A stretch of DNA of 39,477 nt. It comes from Bacteroidota bacterium (GTDB lineage: Bacteria > Bacteroidota > Bacteroidia > Chitinophagales > Chitinophagaceae). The notes under the pieces were generated by a model. It searched no databases, had not been told where the DNA came from, and was given only the letters and a program-made list of their open reading frames with translations. The stretch is from assembly GCA_025352905.1 (NCBI GenBank), contig JANXRX010000310.1:1-39477 (forward strand), read 5' to 3'. Of the stretch, positions 18,277 to 27,800 are shown piece by piece (position 1 is the first letter of the stretch; every line of letters starts with the position of its first letter). Position numbers and translations under genes: made by a program.

Positions 18277-19305
18277 TTATATTTCCTGTAACTGAACGTT
18301 TGCAGTGTCAACCGTTAGCCGGTGTTTTACGCCGCATTTTAAAGCAAAATTATTCCGCTGGTGACCCACCGGGAAGCCAAAACAAACCGGGTAATTGTAT
18401 TTTTTTACTTTCTCCCATACGATATCATATACCGTTCTTCCGAATGCTTCTTCCGGAACATCCGTTTTAATGTTATTAAATCCGCCAATAATAAGCGCTG
18501 CAAGTTTCGCCAATTTCCCGGTACGTTGTAAATGACAAAACATTCTGTCGATATTATACAAAGCTTCGCCCACATCTTCCACAAACAAAATTTTGCCGGC
18601 TGTTGAAATATCCGATGGTGTGCCTGCCATTGTCTCGATCATTTTAAGGTTACCTCCTACCAGCAACCCCTCGGCAACACCTGGCCGGTTCTTTTCATCC
18701 GGTTCCGCCTTATACTGCATAGACTCTCCCTGCAATGCTTTCTTTATCGAAAGGATCGTTTCTACCTGTACCGGTTCTGCTTTCGTAAAGTCGTCAGGGA
18801 AACTGTTACACATTTTTGAATGAATAGTTGCTACACCCATCGTTGCATGCAGGTGGTTATGAAAAACCGTGATATCGCTGAACCCGATCACCCATTTGGG
18901 ATTTTTTTTAAAAGAGGAAAAATCAAGCTGGTCAATGATCCTGACGGCGCCATACCCGCCTCTTGCACACAGGATAGCTTTTACGGCGGGGTTACCGATC
19001 ATATCCTGGAAATCCTTTCTCCGTTCTTCATCCGTTCCCCCGAAAGTAAAATCTCTTTTGCCAACCGTTGCGCCAGGTAATATTGTATAGCCCCATGTTT
19101 GGATCAGGTCAACAGCAGGTTGTATTTCTTCTGTAGTTATGAACCCCGACGGGCAGGTGATACCGATCGTATCGCCAGGTTTAAGGTACGGGGGGATGAT
19201 GATGCTTTTGATATGCCCGCCAACAGCGCCGGAGGCTTTTGAAAGATCTGTTAGCAGCAGCCCCGGGCCGGTAACCATTGCGGCAAGAAATTTTTTTCGG
19301 TTCAT
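18277..19305 (-). CDS. LD-carboxypeptidase, S66 family, exported copy
   Basis: This 342-residue S66 peptidase keeps the catalytic Ser (GFSDITVFH), Glu (LFVEDVGE) and His (FPVGHQRNN), with the GDTIGITCPSG and ARGGYGAVRIID motifs. Unlike its downstream paralogue it has about 35 extra N-terminal residues, MNRKKFLAAMVTGPGLLLTDL, which look like a signal peptide; the start is Tat-like but lacks the twin arginine. It may therefore work in the periplasm on murein peptides, while the other copy handles recycled peptides inside. It is divergent from metG, with a 15-bp palindrome between them. The enzyme class is secure; the exported location is an inference. Confidence 0.9.
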   Translation of the reverse strand: MNRKKFLAAMVTGPGLLLTDLSKASGAVGGHIKSIIIPPYLKPGDTIGITCPSGFITTEEIQPAVDLIQTWGYTILPGATVGKRDFTFGGTDEERRKDFQDMIGNPAVKAILCARGGYGAVRIIDQLDFSSFKKNPKWVIGFSDITVFHNHLHATMGVATIHSKMCNSFPDDFTKAEPVQVETILSIKKALQGESMQYKAEPDEKNRPGVAEGLLVGGNLKMIETMAGTPSDISTAGKILFVEDVGEALYNIDRMFCHLQRTGKLAKLAALIIGGFNNIKTDVPEEAFGRTVYDIVWEKVKKYNYPVCFGFPVGHQRNNFALKCGVKHRLTVDTANVQLQEI

Positions 19306-19320
19306 TCCTTAAAAATAAAG

Positions 19321-19335
19321 CAAACGGGCCGTTTG
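19321..19335. repeat. 15-nt palindrome between the S66 and metG genes
   Basis: CAAACGGGCCGTTTG has two 7-nt arms around a single central G. It lies 15 nt upstream of the exported S66 gene's start codon and 29 nt upstream of the metG -33 element. The position between divergent promoters suits an operator, but no regulator gene is adjacent. Confidence 0.35.
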
Positions 19336-19363
19336 TTACGATTCTCTGTTAAATATCCCTTCC

Positions 19364-19394
19364 TTTGGTCATAGCCCCTGATTGCTTACTTTTG
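19364..19394 (+). promoter_or_regulatory. metG promoter (TTTG-N19-TACTTTTG)
   Basis: TTTG at 19364-19367 and TACTTTTG at 19387-19394 match both Bacteroidota elements with the ideal 19-nt spacer. Only 6 nt separate the last G from the ATG at 19401, so transcription probably starts at or within a few bases of the start codon. Confidence 0.75.
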
Positions 19395-19400
19395 CAGCGC

Positions 19401-21551
19401 ATGAACAACCCGAAAAGATATTTAATTACTTCCGCATTGCCTTATGCCAATGGCCTGAAACATATAGGACATTTAGCGGGCGCTTATCTGCCTGCCGATA
19501 TTTATGTACGATACCTCAAAGCACAGAAACGGGATGTGGTATTTGTTTGTGGCAGCGATGAGCATGGAACGGCGATTCCCATCCAGGCCACGAAGGAAGG
19601 CACAACGGCCCGGGCCATCATTGATAAATACCACCCGGTAATGGCGCAGAACTTTAAGGACCTTGGTATTGCTTTCGATATCTATCACCGTACCAGCGAT
19701 CCCATACACCATAGTACCGCACAGGAATTCTTTACCAGGCTGAATGATAACGGCGACCTGGAAATAAAAGAAACCGAACAATATTTTGATGAGGAAGCAA
19801 ACAGTTTTCTTGCCGACAGGTATATCAGAGGCACCTGCCCTAATTGCGGGTATACAAACGCTTATGGCGATCAATGTGAAAACTGCGGTAAGAGCCTAAG
19901 CCCCGATGAACTTATTAACCCTGTAAGTACCTTAAGCGGTAAAGCCCCTGTGAAAAGAACAACGAAGCACTGGTACCTTCCCCTGAACAGGCATGAAGAT
20001 TTTTTACGTAATTGGATCCTGAAAGAACATGCCAGCGATTGGCGCAGCACGGTGGTAGGGCAATGTAAGAGCTGGATCGATGGCGGATTACAGGCACGTG
20101 CCGTTACACGGGATCTTGACTGGGGCATATCGCTGCCCGATTCGGTGGAAGGCGGTAAAGGAAAAGTATTGTATGTATGGTTTGATGCACCAATAGGTTA
20201 TATCAGCGCTACCAAACAATGGGCGCTCGATAACGGGAAGGACTGGAGGCCCTACTGGGAAGACAAGGAAACCCAACTGGTACATTTTATCGGCAAGGAC
20301 AATATTGTTTTTCACTGTATCATCTTCCCGGTGATGCTTAAACTGCATGGAAATATTTTACCGGATAATGTACCTGCCAATGAGTTCCTGAATTTAGAAG
20401 GCGATAAAATGAGTACCAGCCGCAACTGGAAACTGGAGATGCAGGATTATATCGACGATTTTATCAACAAGGAAAACGGCGGCAGCCAGATGGCGGATGT
20501 CCTCCGTTATTACCTGACGCTGATTGCGCCGGAAACCAAAGACAGCGAGTTTACGTGGAAGGGTTTCCAGGAAGCAAATAACAGTGAACTGGTAAGCATT
20601 TTCGGAAACTTTGTGAACCGGGCACTGGTACTCATGCATAAATTATGCAAAGGAAAAGTACCTCCTTTACATGCGGATCTGCTCACCGACCTTGATAAAA
20701 CTACTATAGCAGAATTCCAGGCCACGAAAGAAAAAGTAGAGAGCCTGCTGGAGCAGTATAAATTCAGGGACGCCTTATTTGAAGTGATCAACCTGGCCAG
20801 AACGGGTAATCAATACATGCAGAAAAAAGAACCCTGGATCGTGGCAAAACAAACCACGGAAAATGGGCAGCTTACTGTTGATGCACAACAATCCATTGAC
20901 AATACACTGCATATCTGTTTACAACTATGTGCCAACCTCGCTGTATTGATCAATCCATTCCTGCCCTTTACGGCGCGGAAGATCTGTTATCTTTTAAAAG
21001 TGGTGGATAAGATGCTTGATTGGGAAAACGCGGGCAAAATAAAACTGCTCAGCGTTGGCTATTCATTACGTGCCCCTGAATTGTTATTTCGGAAAATAGA
21101 AGATTCGGAGATCAGTTATCAACTGGAAAAATTACAGGCCTCGATCGTGGATCGTGAGGCTTCAGACGTGAATAAAGAAAAAATTATGGAAGAAGAAAAG
21201 AAATCAGAAACCTCAAATCTCAAACCCGAAATCGTTTTTGATGATTTTGCAAAGATCGATCTGCGCGTGGGTACTATTGTAAGCGCGGAGAAAGTAGAGA
21301 AAGCTGATAAGCTTTTAAAACTTAGTGTTGATCTTGGTTTTGAAACAAGGACCATTGTGTCCGGCATCGCGCTTCATTTTACACCGGAGGAAATTATTGG
21401 CAAACAGGTAACCGTTGTGGTAAACCTGGCACCCAGGAAAATGAGGGGAATAGAAAGTAATGGAATGATCCTGATGGCAGAAGACAACGCCGGCAAGCTA
21501 TATTTTATTAAACCCGAAGAAGCAATTGATCGGGGAAGTACGGTAAGTTAA
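19401..21551 (+). CDS. metG: methionyl-tRNA synthetase with C-terminal tRNA-binding domain
   Basis: MetRS charges tRNA-Met. The 716-residue protein has HIGH at residues 21-24 and a zinc knuckle with four cysteines (CPNCGYTNAYGDQCENCG). The second class I signature KMSTS is in LEGDKMSTSRNW; an alpha-helical anticodon-binding domain follows. From about residue 612 a MetRS-beta (EMAP-like) dimerising tRNA-binding domain begins with DDFAKIDLRVGTI. Two stretches look inserted: NGQLTVDAQ after PWIVAK near residue 490, and SETSNLKPE in the linker before the C-terminal domain. The frame is open to 19365, but the conserved N-terminus and a strong promoter place the start at 19401. Confidence 0.97.
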   Translation: MNNPKRYLITSALPYANGLKHIGHLAGAYLPADIYVRYLKAQKRDVVFVCGSDEHGTAIPIQATKEGTTARAIIDKYHPVMAQNFKDLGIAFDIYHRTSDPIHHSTAQEFFTRLNDNGDLEIKETEQYFDEEANSFLADRYIRGTCPNCGYTNAYGDQCENCGKSLSPDELINPVSTLSGKAPVKRTTKHWYLPLNRHEDFLRNWILKEHASDWRSTVVGQCKSWIDGGLQARAVTRDLDWGISLPDSVEGGKGKVLYVWFDAPIGYISATKQWALDNGKDWRPYWEDKETQLVHFIGKDNIVFHCIIFPVMLKLHGNILPDNVPANEFLNLEGDKMSTSRNWKLEMQDYIDDFINKENGGSQMADVLRYYLTLIAPETKDSEFTWKGFQEANNSELVSIFGNFVNRALVLMHKLCKGKVPPLHADLLTDLDKTTIAEFQATKEKVESLLEQYKFRDALFEVINLARTGNQYMQKKEPWIVAKQTTENGQLTVDAQQSIDNTLHICLQLCANLAVLINPFLPFTARKICYLLKVVDKMLDWENAGKIKLLSVGYSLRAPELLFRKIEDSEISYQLEKLQASIVDREASDVNKEKIMEEEKKSETSNLKPEIVFDDFAKIDLRVGTIVSAEKVEKADKLLKLSVDLGFETRTIVSGIALHFTPEEIIGKQVTVVVNLAPRKMRGIESNGMILMAEDNAGKLYFIKPEEAIDRGSTVS

Positions 21552-21572
21552 AATGTGTGCCTCGACTAACTT

Positions 21573-22010
21573 TTAAAACAAGGAAACAAACAGTTCCGCA
21601 TGTATTTTCCAGGTGTTCTTGGATTTTCGCCACATGGCAGTGTAATTTCCCCCGTTGCTGTACGAATTAAAAGCCTTCCATGTTCCGGTTTCCCAGGCTA
21701 ATGTGTCATTTGTACTGATGATAATTTGCGACGGTGACCGGACGTACAACACTTTTGTATTATCATTGAATAATTTTTTCCAGGAGGCGATTATTGAATC
21801 CTTCCCCGATTGATAAGTGGAGTTACCCCGTACCTGAACAAAATCATCATCCCAAAAACTGGCTATTCCGTTGACATTATGATCCGCAATGGCTTTGTTA
21901 GAGGCGGCCCTGGCAGATTTTATCAACTCAATATTTTTGTCATTTTTACTTTGCGAATAGGTTATCTGGAAAGCAAAAAGAAAAACAAACAAGTGAACTA
22001 TTTTTGCCAT
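21573..22010 (-). CDS. exported NTF2-like protein (DUF4440/SnoaL type)
   Basis: This 145-residue protein has a signal peptide (MAKIVHLFVFLFAFQITYSQ) and one small alpha+beta cone domain. The order IKSARAASNKAIADHNVNGIASFWDDDFVQV, then SGKDSIIASWKKLF and the closing TAMWRKSKNTWKIHAELF is typical of DUF4440 or SnoaL-like folds, which bind small ligands. No catalytic residue set is obvious. It lies 24 nt downstream of the gluconate-2-dehydrogenase subunit 3-like gene and is probably the last gene of the GMC oxidoreductase operon. Whether it serves that enzyme is unknown. It converges on metG with a 21 nt gap. Confidence 0.75.
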   Translation of the reverse strand: MAKIVHLFVFLFAFQITYSQSKNDKNIELIKSARAASNKAIADHNVNGIASFWDDDFVQVRGNSTYQSGKDSIIASWKKLFNDNTKVLYVRSPSQIIISTNDTLAWETGTWKAFNSYSNGGNYTAMWRKSKNTWKIHAELFVSLF

Positions 22011-22034
22011 TGTCGGATACGTAAGGGTGGGCTT

Positions 22035-22700
22035 TTATGCTTTATCAAAACTGGCACATTCTTTCAATTCTCTCTCCGAATATGCCATTCCATATTGTTT
22101 CAGCACATCATCCGGTACGCCGTTCCATTGATTGGGTGTATTGCCTTTATACCCAAGATCCTTTACCCCCATTTCAGAAGTAAAGAACCCCGTAGTTACC
22201 AGGTTGCGGATCAGGTTGAAAAAAGCAACGCCCTGCTTCATATCCGGTTTCGCTTTGTTCGGGTAGGCGATCTGGTCAACCATGGCTATACGCTGGTTGC
22301 TGTCGCAATCCACAAATGCCTTATCAAATTGTTTCAGGCACTGCATATCCAGCCAGCGCAACCCGCCACGCATTGGTGTTTGGTGCCCCGGCATATCCTT
22401 AACAATAAACTCGATAAATTCAGGCACTTTCGCATCTGAGGCGCTGCCGCTGACGGCATCTTTCGGCATAATAATATCCCCAAGTACGGTAATCGTAGTC
22501 ATCTCGTGTTCTGTAAAAAATTTTTCCTCTGCATTGAGTTTTTTCAGGTAGTTCTTTTCTTCCTGCATCCTGTCTGCATCCAGGCTCATATCCACGGATG
22601 AAGCAATGGCTTTTTTGTCGCTGTTCTTACAGGCTTCCACCAATACACCGGCCCCAACAGTGCCTATCAGTAAGGTTTTAATCGATTTTCTTCTGTCCAT
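22035..22700 (-). CDS. gluconate 2-dehydrogenase subunit 3-like protein, exported
   Basis: In characterised membrane-bound sugar and sugar-acid dehydrogenases the small subunit 3 escorts the flavoprotein through the Tat system and stabilises it. This 221-residue protein starts MDRRKSIKTLLIGTVGAGVLVEAC. That combines a twin-arginine-like start with a possible lipobox (VEAC), suggesting Tat export and lipid anchoring. The rest carries FFTEHEMTTITVLGDIIMPKDA and VPEFIEFIVKDM, both typical of the Gluconate_2-dh3 family. An open frame continues upstream to 22745, but 22700 gives the signal sequence. It follows the GMC oxidoreductase gene after 51 nt. No cytochrome c subunit is nearby. Confidence 0.85.
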   Translation of the reverse strand: MDRRKSIKTLLIGTVGAGVLVEACKNSDKKAIASSVDMSLDADRMQEEKNYLKKLNAEEKFFTEHEMTTITVLGDIIMPKDAVSGSASDAKVPEFIEFIVKDMPGHQTPMRGGLRWLDMQCLKQFDKAFVDCDSNQRIAMVDQIAYPNKAKPDMKQGVAFFNLIRNLVTTGFFTSEMGVKDLGYKGNTPNQWNGVPDDVLKQYGMAYSERELKECASFDKA

Positions 22701-22723
22701 GATAATATTTTTGTTTCCATATA

Positions 22724-22750
22724 TCCTCCCTTTTACGGAGGACAAGGAGG
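22724..22750. repeat. GGAGG-rich hairpin between the GMC and subunit 3 genes
   Basis: TCCTCC at 22724-22729 and GGAGGA at 22737-22742 can pair around a 7-nt loop, and a further AAGGAGGG unit follows. It lies between two genes of one operon, where it might tune expression of the downstream gene or be a dispersed repeat. Confidence 0.3.
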
Positions 22751-22751
22751 G

Positions 22752-24500
22752 TCAAAGGTTTTGCTTTTTCATTTCATCAATAATATACTCAGATGTTCTC
22801 ATCGACAGGGCAAGAATTGTCCAGGTGATATTCTTATCAGCCTGCGATACAAACTGGCTTCCGTCTACACAGAACAGGGTTTTACAATCATGGGCCTGGC
22901 TCCATTTATTGAGCGCGGAACTTTTCTTATCACTACCCATACGCACAGTACCCGCTTCGTGAATGATATTACCCGGGTTATTTAATCCATAATTATTCTT
23001 TTCCGTATCATCTCCACCCCAGGTAACCACGGCGCCCATATTATGCAGTATTTCCTTAAAGGTCTCTTTCATATGTTTGGCCTGTTTGATCTCGTAATCA
23101 GAGTGGTTGGTATGAAAGCGTAAAACAGGGATCCCAAATTTATCCACCACTTTTGGATCAATCTCGCAATAGTTATCAATATTAGCAACAGCTTCTCCTC
23201 TCCCCGCCATACCTACACCCGCGCCATAAAAGAACCGTACATCTTCTTTTAAGGAAGCGCCATAGCCACCCGATTCCTTGGTCTTGCCGTTGACCTGGTA
23301 TTTTCCGTTCTGGTTCTCCATCCCAAAACCAAAACCATAAGCCGGCTGTCCCATTCCCCCCCAGTATTCGATATGGTATCCTCGTGGAAAATCCAGTTTT
23401 TTATTATCCAGCCACCACGGTGTATACACGTGCATACCACCTACCCCATCTTCATTATACCGTTTGCGGCCGAATAACTGCGGTAATACACCGCCTACAG
23501 CCGCGCCCGTAGAATCATGCAAGTATTTTCCCACCACATTACTTTCATTGGCCAGGCCGTTGGGATGGCGGGTTGATTTTGAATTCAATAACAACCGCGC
23601 AGTTTCGCAAGTGCTCGCCGCCAGTATCACTACACGCCCACTTACCTGGTATTCCATATTATCGGTCTTGTCAACATAGGAAACTCCTGTTGCCAGCCCG
23701 GCCTCATTGGTGATCACTTCCCTTGCCATGGCATTGGTGATCACATCAATATTACCTGTTGCCACTGCGGGTTTGATCAATACAGAGGAAGAAGAAAAAT
23801 CTCCATATACTTTACAACTGCGACCGCACTGTGCACAGAAAAAACACGCTCCCCTGTCTTTATTATTAGGAAGCGCTTTGGTAAGAATGGATAAACGCGA
23901 AGGGATCACGGGAATGCCAAGGCCTGTAGCCGATTTTTTGATCATCAGTTCATGCAGCCGCGGTTTGGGCGCCGGTAAAAAAACACCATCGGGGTCATTG
24001 GGCAACCCTTCATTGGATCCGAATACACCAATCAGTTTATCAATTTTATCATAGAAGGGCTTTACATCGTCGTAACTGATGGGCCAGTCATCACCCAGGC
24101 CATCGATGCTCCTGCGTTTAAAATCTTTCGGCCCAAAACGTAAGGAGATACGACCCCAGTGATTGGTTCTTCCACCGATCATCCGCGCGCGCCACCAGTC
24201 CCACTTAGCGCTTCCCTCCGCCATCGTATAGGGTTCCCCATCAATCTCCCATCCCCAGTAACAGCCATCAAAATCACCAAAGGGCCGGTACTTGGTACTG
24301 GCGCCGCGACGGGGCGAATCCCATGGGTTTTTTAATTGGGAAGAATGAATGGCCGGATCGTAATCCGGGCCAGCCTCTATGAGGCATACTTTTAAACCTG
24401 CATTGGCCAAAACATAAGCCGACATACCGCCGCCGGCTCCCGAACCTACAATAACCGCGTCGTATTTCTTAGCCTGTTTTTTGATCTGGAGATCTCCCAT
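22752..24500 (-). CDS. GMC-family FAD oxidoreductase with a four-cysteine motif
   Basis: This 582-residue flavoprotein has the FAD Rossmann motif VGSGAGGG at residues 18-25 and the ribose-binding Glu42 in CLIEAG. GMC-like segments include RMIGGRTNHWGR, and the C-terminus has HEAGTVRMG and VDGSQFVSQADKNITWTILALSMRT. Between the halves lies C219-x2-C222-x2-C225-x3-C229 (CFFCAQCGRSC), which looks like an iron-sulfur site, as in some sugar dehydrogenases. The partner subunit 3-like gene is next in the operon. It probably oxidises a polyol, sugar or sugar acid in the periplasm. It lacks its own signal peptide, consistent with export in complex with its partner. The longer frame to 24602 has no family support. 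Confidence 0.9.
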   Translation of the reverse strand: MGDLQIKKQAKKYDAVIVGSGAGGGMSAYVLANAGLKVCLIEAGPDYDPAIHSSQLKNPWDSPRRGASTKYRPFGDFDGCYWGWEIDGEPYTMAEGSAKWDWWRARMIGGRTNHWGRISLRFGPKDFKRRSIDGLGDDWPISYDDVKPFYDKIDKLIGVFGSNEGLPNDPDGVFLPAPKPRLHELMIKKSATGLGIPVIPSRLSILTKALPNNKDRGACFFCAQCGRSCKVYGDFSSSSVLIKPAVATGNIDVITNAMAREVITNEAGLATGVSYVDKTDNMEYQVSGRVVILAASTCETARLLLNSKSTRHPNGLANESNVVGKYLHDSTGAAVGGVLPQLFGRKRYNEDGVGGMHVYTPWWLDNKKLDFPRGYHIEYWGGMGQPAYGFGFGMENQNGKYQVNGKTKESGGYGASLKEDVRFFYGAGVGMAGRGEAVANIDNYCEIDPKVVDKFGIPVLRFHTNHSDYEIKQAKHMKETFKEILHNMGAVVTWGGDDTEKNNYGLNNPGNIIHEAGTVRMGSDKKSSALNKWSQAHDCKTLFCVDGSQFVSQADKNITWTILALSMRTSEYIIDEMKKQNL

Positions 24501-24806
24501 AAAGCAATTTTGAGTAGTAATCGTTATGGGAATGAATGTAAGATTTTTATATAAAAGGTGTGATTTTATTTTGAAGAACGGGCCGGCAAACCATCGCCAC
24601 AAAAACAGCAGGAATACAGGAAAAAATTACAGGGATTTAGATAATCAGTTACATTCAGACAAATTTGATCCATGCGTTCCCTCAGCAGGATTTTTTTGCC
24701 TACGGGTTTTTATCACGGATACATAGGGTAGTATCAACTTTGATTTTAACAGCAGATGACAATGTGGAAGCAGTGTGCTGAAATTTTATGTTAAGTAAAT
24801 GCAACA
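24501..24806. other. 306-nt intergenic region, no gene seen
   Basis: This AT-rich stretch lies between the GMC gene's start and the ribonucleotide reductase stop. A 66-codon plus-strand frame at 24526-24726 has no start context or recognisable product. The middle (about 24605-24650) has degenerate ACAGGAATACAGG / ATTACAGGGATTTAG units resembling low-complexity spacer repeats. I see no clear TAnnTTTG for the GMC operon and no strong terminator for the reductase gene. Confidence 0.5.
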
Positions 24807-27800
24807 TTAACTACACCCCATACTATTGCCGCAATTCAAACATTTATAACAGGTACCGCTTCGTATGGTGATGTGTCCGCAGGTATTACAGGCGGGTGCA
24901 TCACTCTGCATGTTCTTGGCTGCCGCATTTACTGCATCCATTCCCGATTCGGCGCGTGATAAATTGGTACTGGCGGCCCTTTGCAGTTTTTGTGGCTGCG
25001 TGGCAGGTGTTGTGTTAGGCGAGGGCGCCGTTACACGCATACTGCTTAACTCAGGCTTTCCCAGGAAAGTTGCTTCGCTTTCTCCCTCGCCTGTATTACC
25101 GATAGTAGGTTTATCAAGTACGTGTACCAGGTCTGTTCTCCCGAGGTATTCAAAAGCCAGTGCGCGGAATACAAAATCAACCAGCGAGGTAGTGGTCTTG
25201 ATATTCGGGTGATCTACCATACCGGCCGGTTCGAATTTGGTGAACACAAATTTCTCAACAAATTCTTCCAGCGGCACCCCATATTGCAGGCCCACTGAAA
25301 TAGCGATGGCAAAACAATTCATAAAGCTGCGAAGTGTAGAACCTTCCTTGGCAAGGTCTATAAAGATCTCACCAAGTGTACCATCCCCATACTCACCCGT
25401 GCGTAAGAAGATCACCTGTCCGCCAATTTTTGCTTTTTGGGTAAAGCCCCTGCGTTTAGCCGGCAATGATTTCTTTTCCACGATGCCTGAGAGGGCGCGT
25501 TTAAACTGTGTATCTGTAGAGGCCTGCATCCGCTTCTGCACTTCTTCGAGCAGTTCATCAACCGTTAACTTACTCAGGTCAACAATATGAGATGCGGGAT
25601 CTGCGGTTTCTTCCTCCATCACAAGCGTTTCATCCGCTGTTTCGTCCGATTTCTTTTTCTTATCCGATTTATTACTCAGCGGCTGGCTCAGTTTAGAACC
25701 ATCGCGGTATAAAGCATTTGCTTTCAGTCCCAATTTCCAGCTCAACAGGTAACAATCCGCGATCTCTTCTACACTGGCCTCATGCGGCAGGTTGATAGTC
25801 TTTGAAATAGCGCCGCTTAAAAAAGGCTGGCAGGCCGCCATCATCCGGATATGGCCATATGCATGAATATATCGTTCTCCTTTTTTGCCGCATTTATTGG
25901 CACAGTCAAATACCGGCAGGTGTGCTTCTTTCAGGTAAGGCGCTCCCTCAATGGTCATGGTGCCACATACATGATCGTTGGCCGCATCTACCTGCTCTTC
26001 GGTAAATCCGATCGCTTCCAGCAGGTTAAAATTCCAGTCGCTGTATTCTGCTTCTGAAAAACCTAACCGTTCCATGCACTCATCACCTAAGGTGAACCGG
26101 TTAAAAATAAAGCCGATCTCGAATGCCGATCTTGCGGCGCCATTCAGTTTTTCTATCTCTGCCGGTGTAAATCCTTTTTCCAACAGTGTTTTGGAATTCA
26201 CAAAAGGTGCATTGTCAAAACTGGCTGCACCTACTGCATATTTTTCGATAGCGTCCGCTTCTTTTGCATTGTACCCGAGGTTTCGTAAAGCCTGGGGTAC
26301 GGATTGATTGATGATTTTGAAGTAACCACCCCCGCTCAATTTTTTAAATTTCACCAGTGCGAAATCCGGTTCTACGCCTGTTGTATCACAATCCATTACC
26401 AGCCCGATGGTGCCCGTTGGAGCGATAACCGTGGTTTGCGCATTACGGTATCCATTCTTCTCTCCCAGCTGAACCGCTTCATCCCATGCCTTTGTAGCTG
26501 CCTTAAGGATATAATCCGGGCAATACTGCGCTTTAATGCCCTGTGGTTTGATCTCGATACCAACATATGCTTCTTCTGCATCATAAGCGGCAGCACGGTG
26601 ATTGCGCATTACGCGCAGCATATCTTCTTTATTGTCTTCGTATTTATCAAAAGCGCCCAGGAACCCGGCCATTTCTGCAGATGTTTTATAGGCAACACCC
26701 GTCATGATAGCGGAGATGGCCCCTGCAATACCCCTGGCTTCCTCACTGTCATAAGGAATGCCACTTACCATCAGCATAGATCCGAGATTGGCAAAACCAA
26801 GACCTAGTGTCCGGTAATCGTAGGATAGCTGCGCCACTTCTTTAGAAGGGAACTGTGCCATTAACACGGATATTTCCAGTACGGTGGTCCACAAACGGGT
26901 AGTGTATTCAAAACCCGCTACATCAAATACATTGTTCTCCTCCGTATGAAATTTTCGCAGGTTAATAGAAGCGAGGTTACAGGCGGTATTATCCAGAAAC
27001 ATATATTCCGAACATGGATTGGAGGCATTGATACGGCCACCCTGCGGGCAGGTATGCCATTCATTGATCGTGGTATCATACTGCGTTCCCGGATCGGCGC
27101 AGCGCCAGGCGGCATACGAGATCTTTTCCCATACATCACGGGCCGGGATCCGGCTCATCACACGTCCATCGGTTCTTGCTTTCAGTTCCCAATCGCCATC
27201 TTCTTCCAGTGCTTTGAAGAAAGAATTGGGAATACGTACCGAATTATTTGAATTCTGGCCGGATACCGTAGCATAGGCTTCACCTTCATAACTGTTATCA
27301 TACCCCGCAGCTACCAGGGCCGCTACTTTTTTCTCTTCCCCCACTTTCCAGTTAATGAATTCCATGATCTCGGGATGGTCAAGGTCAAGACAAACCATTT
27401 TGGCGGCACGGCGGGTAGTTCCACCGCTTTTAATGGCGCCCGCTGCACGGTCGCCTATTTTCAGGAAACTCATCAAGCCGCTGGAAGTACCACCACCGCT
27501 TAATCTTTCACCACCACCGCGTATCTGCGAAAAATTGGTGCCAACACCCGACCCGTATTTGAAAATGCGGGCCTCCCTTGTCCACAGATCCATGATACCC
27601 CCTTCGTTAACCAGGTCATCGCTCACACTTAAAATAAAGCAGGCATGGGGTTGCGGGCGCTCATAGGCATTGGTAGATTTTTTCAGTTTGCTGTCTTTGG
27701 GATCCACATAATAATGGCCCTGGGGTTTACCGGTAATGCCATAACTCTCATGCAGGCCGGTATTGAACCATTGAGGCGAATTGGGCACGCATGCCTGGTT

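Noticed and set aside
24501-24602. 34-codon N-terminal extension of the GMC oxidoreductase
   Set aside because: The extension has no signal-peptide structure or family similarity; the ATG at 24500 places the FAD motif at the usual distance.
24526-24726. 66-codon plus-strand frame in the GMC/nrdJ spacer
   Set aside because: Composition is that of an AT-rich spacer with degenerate repeats, and no protein family is suggested.
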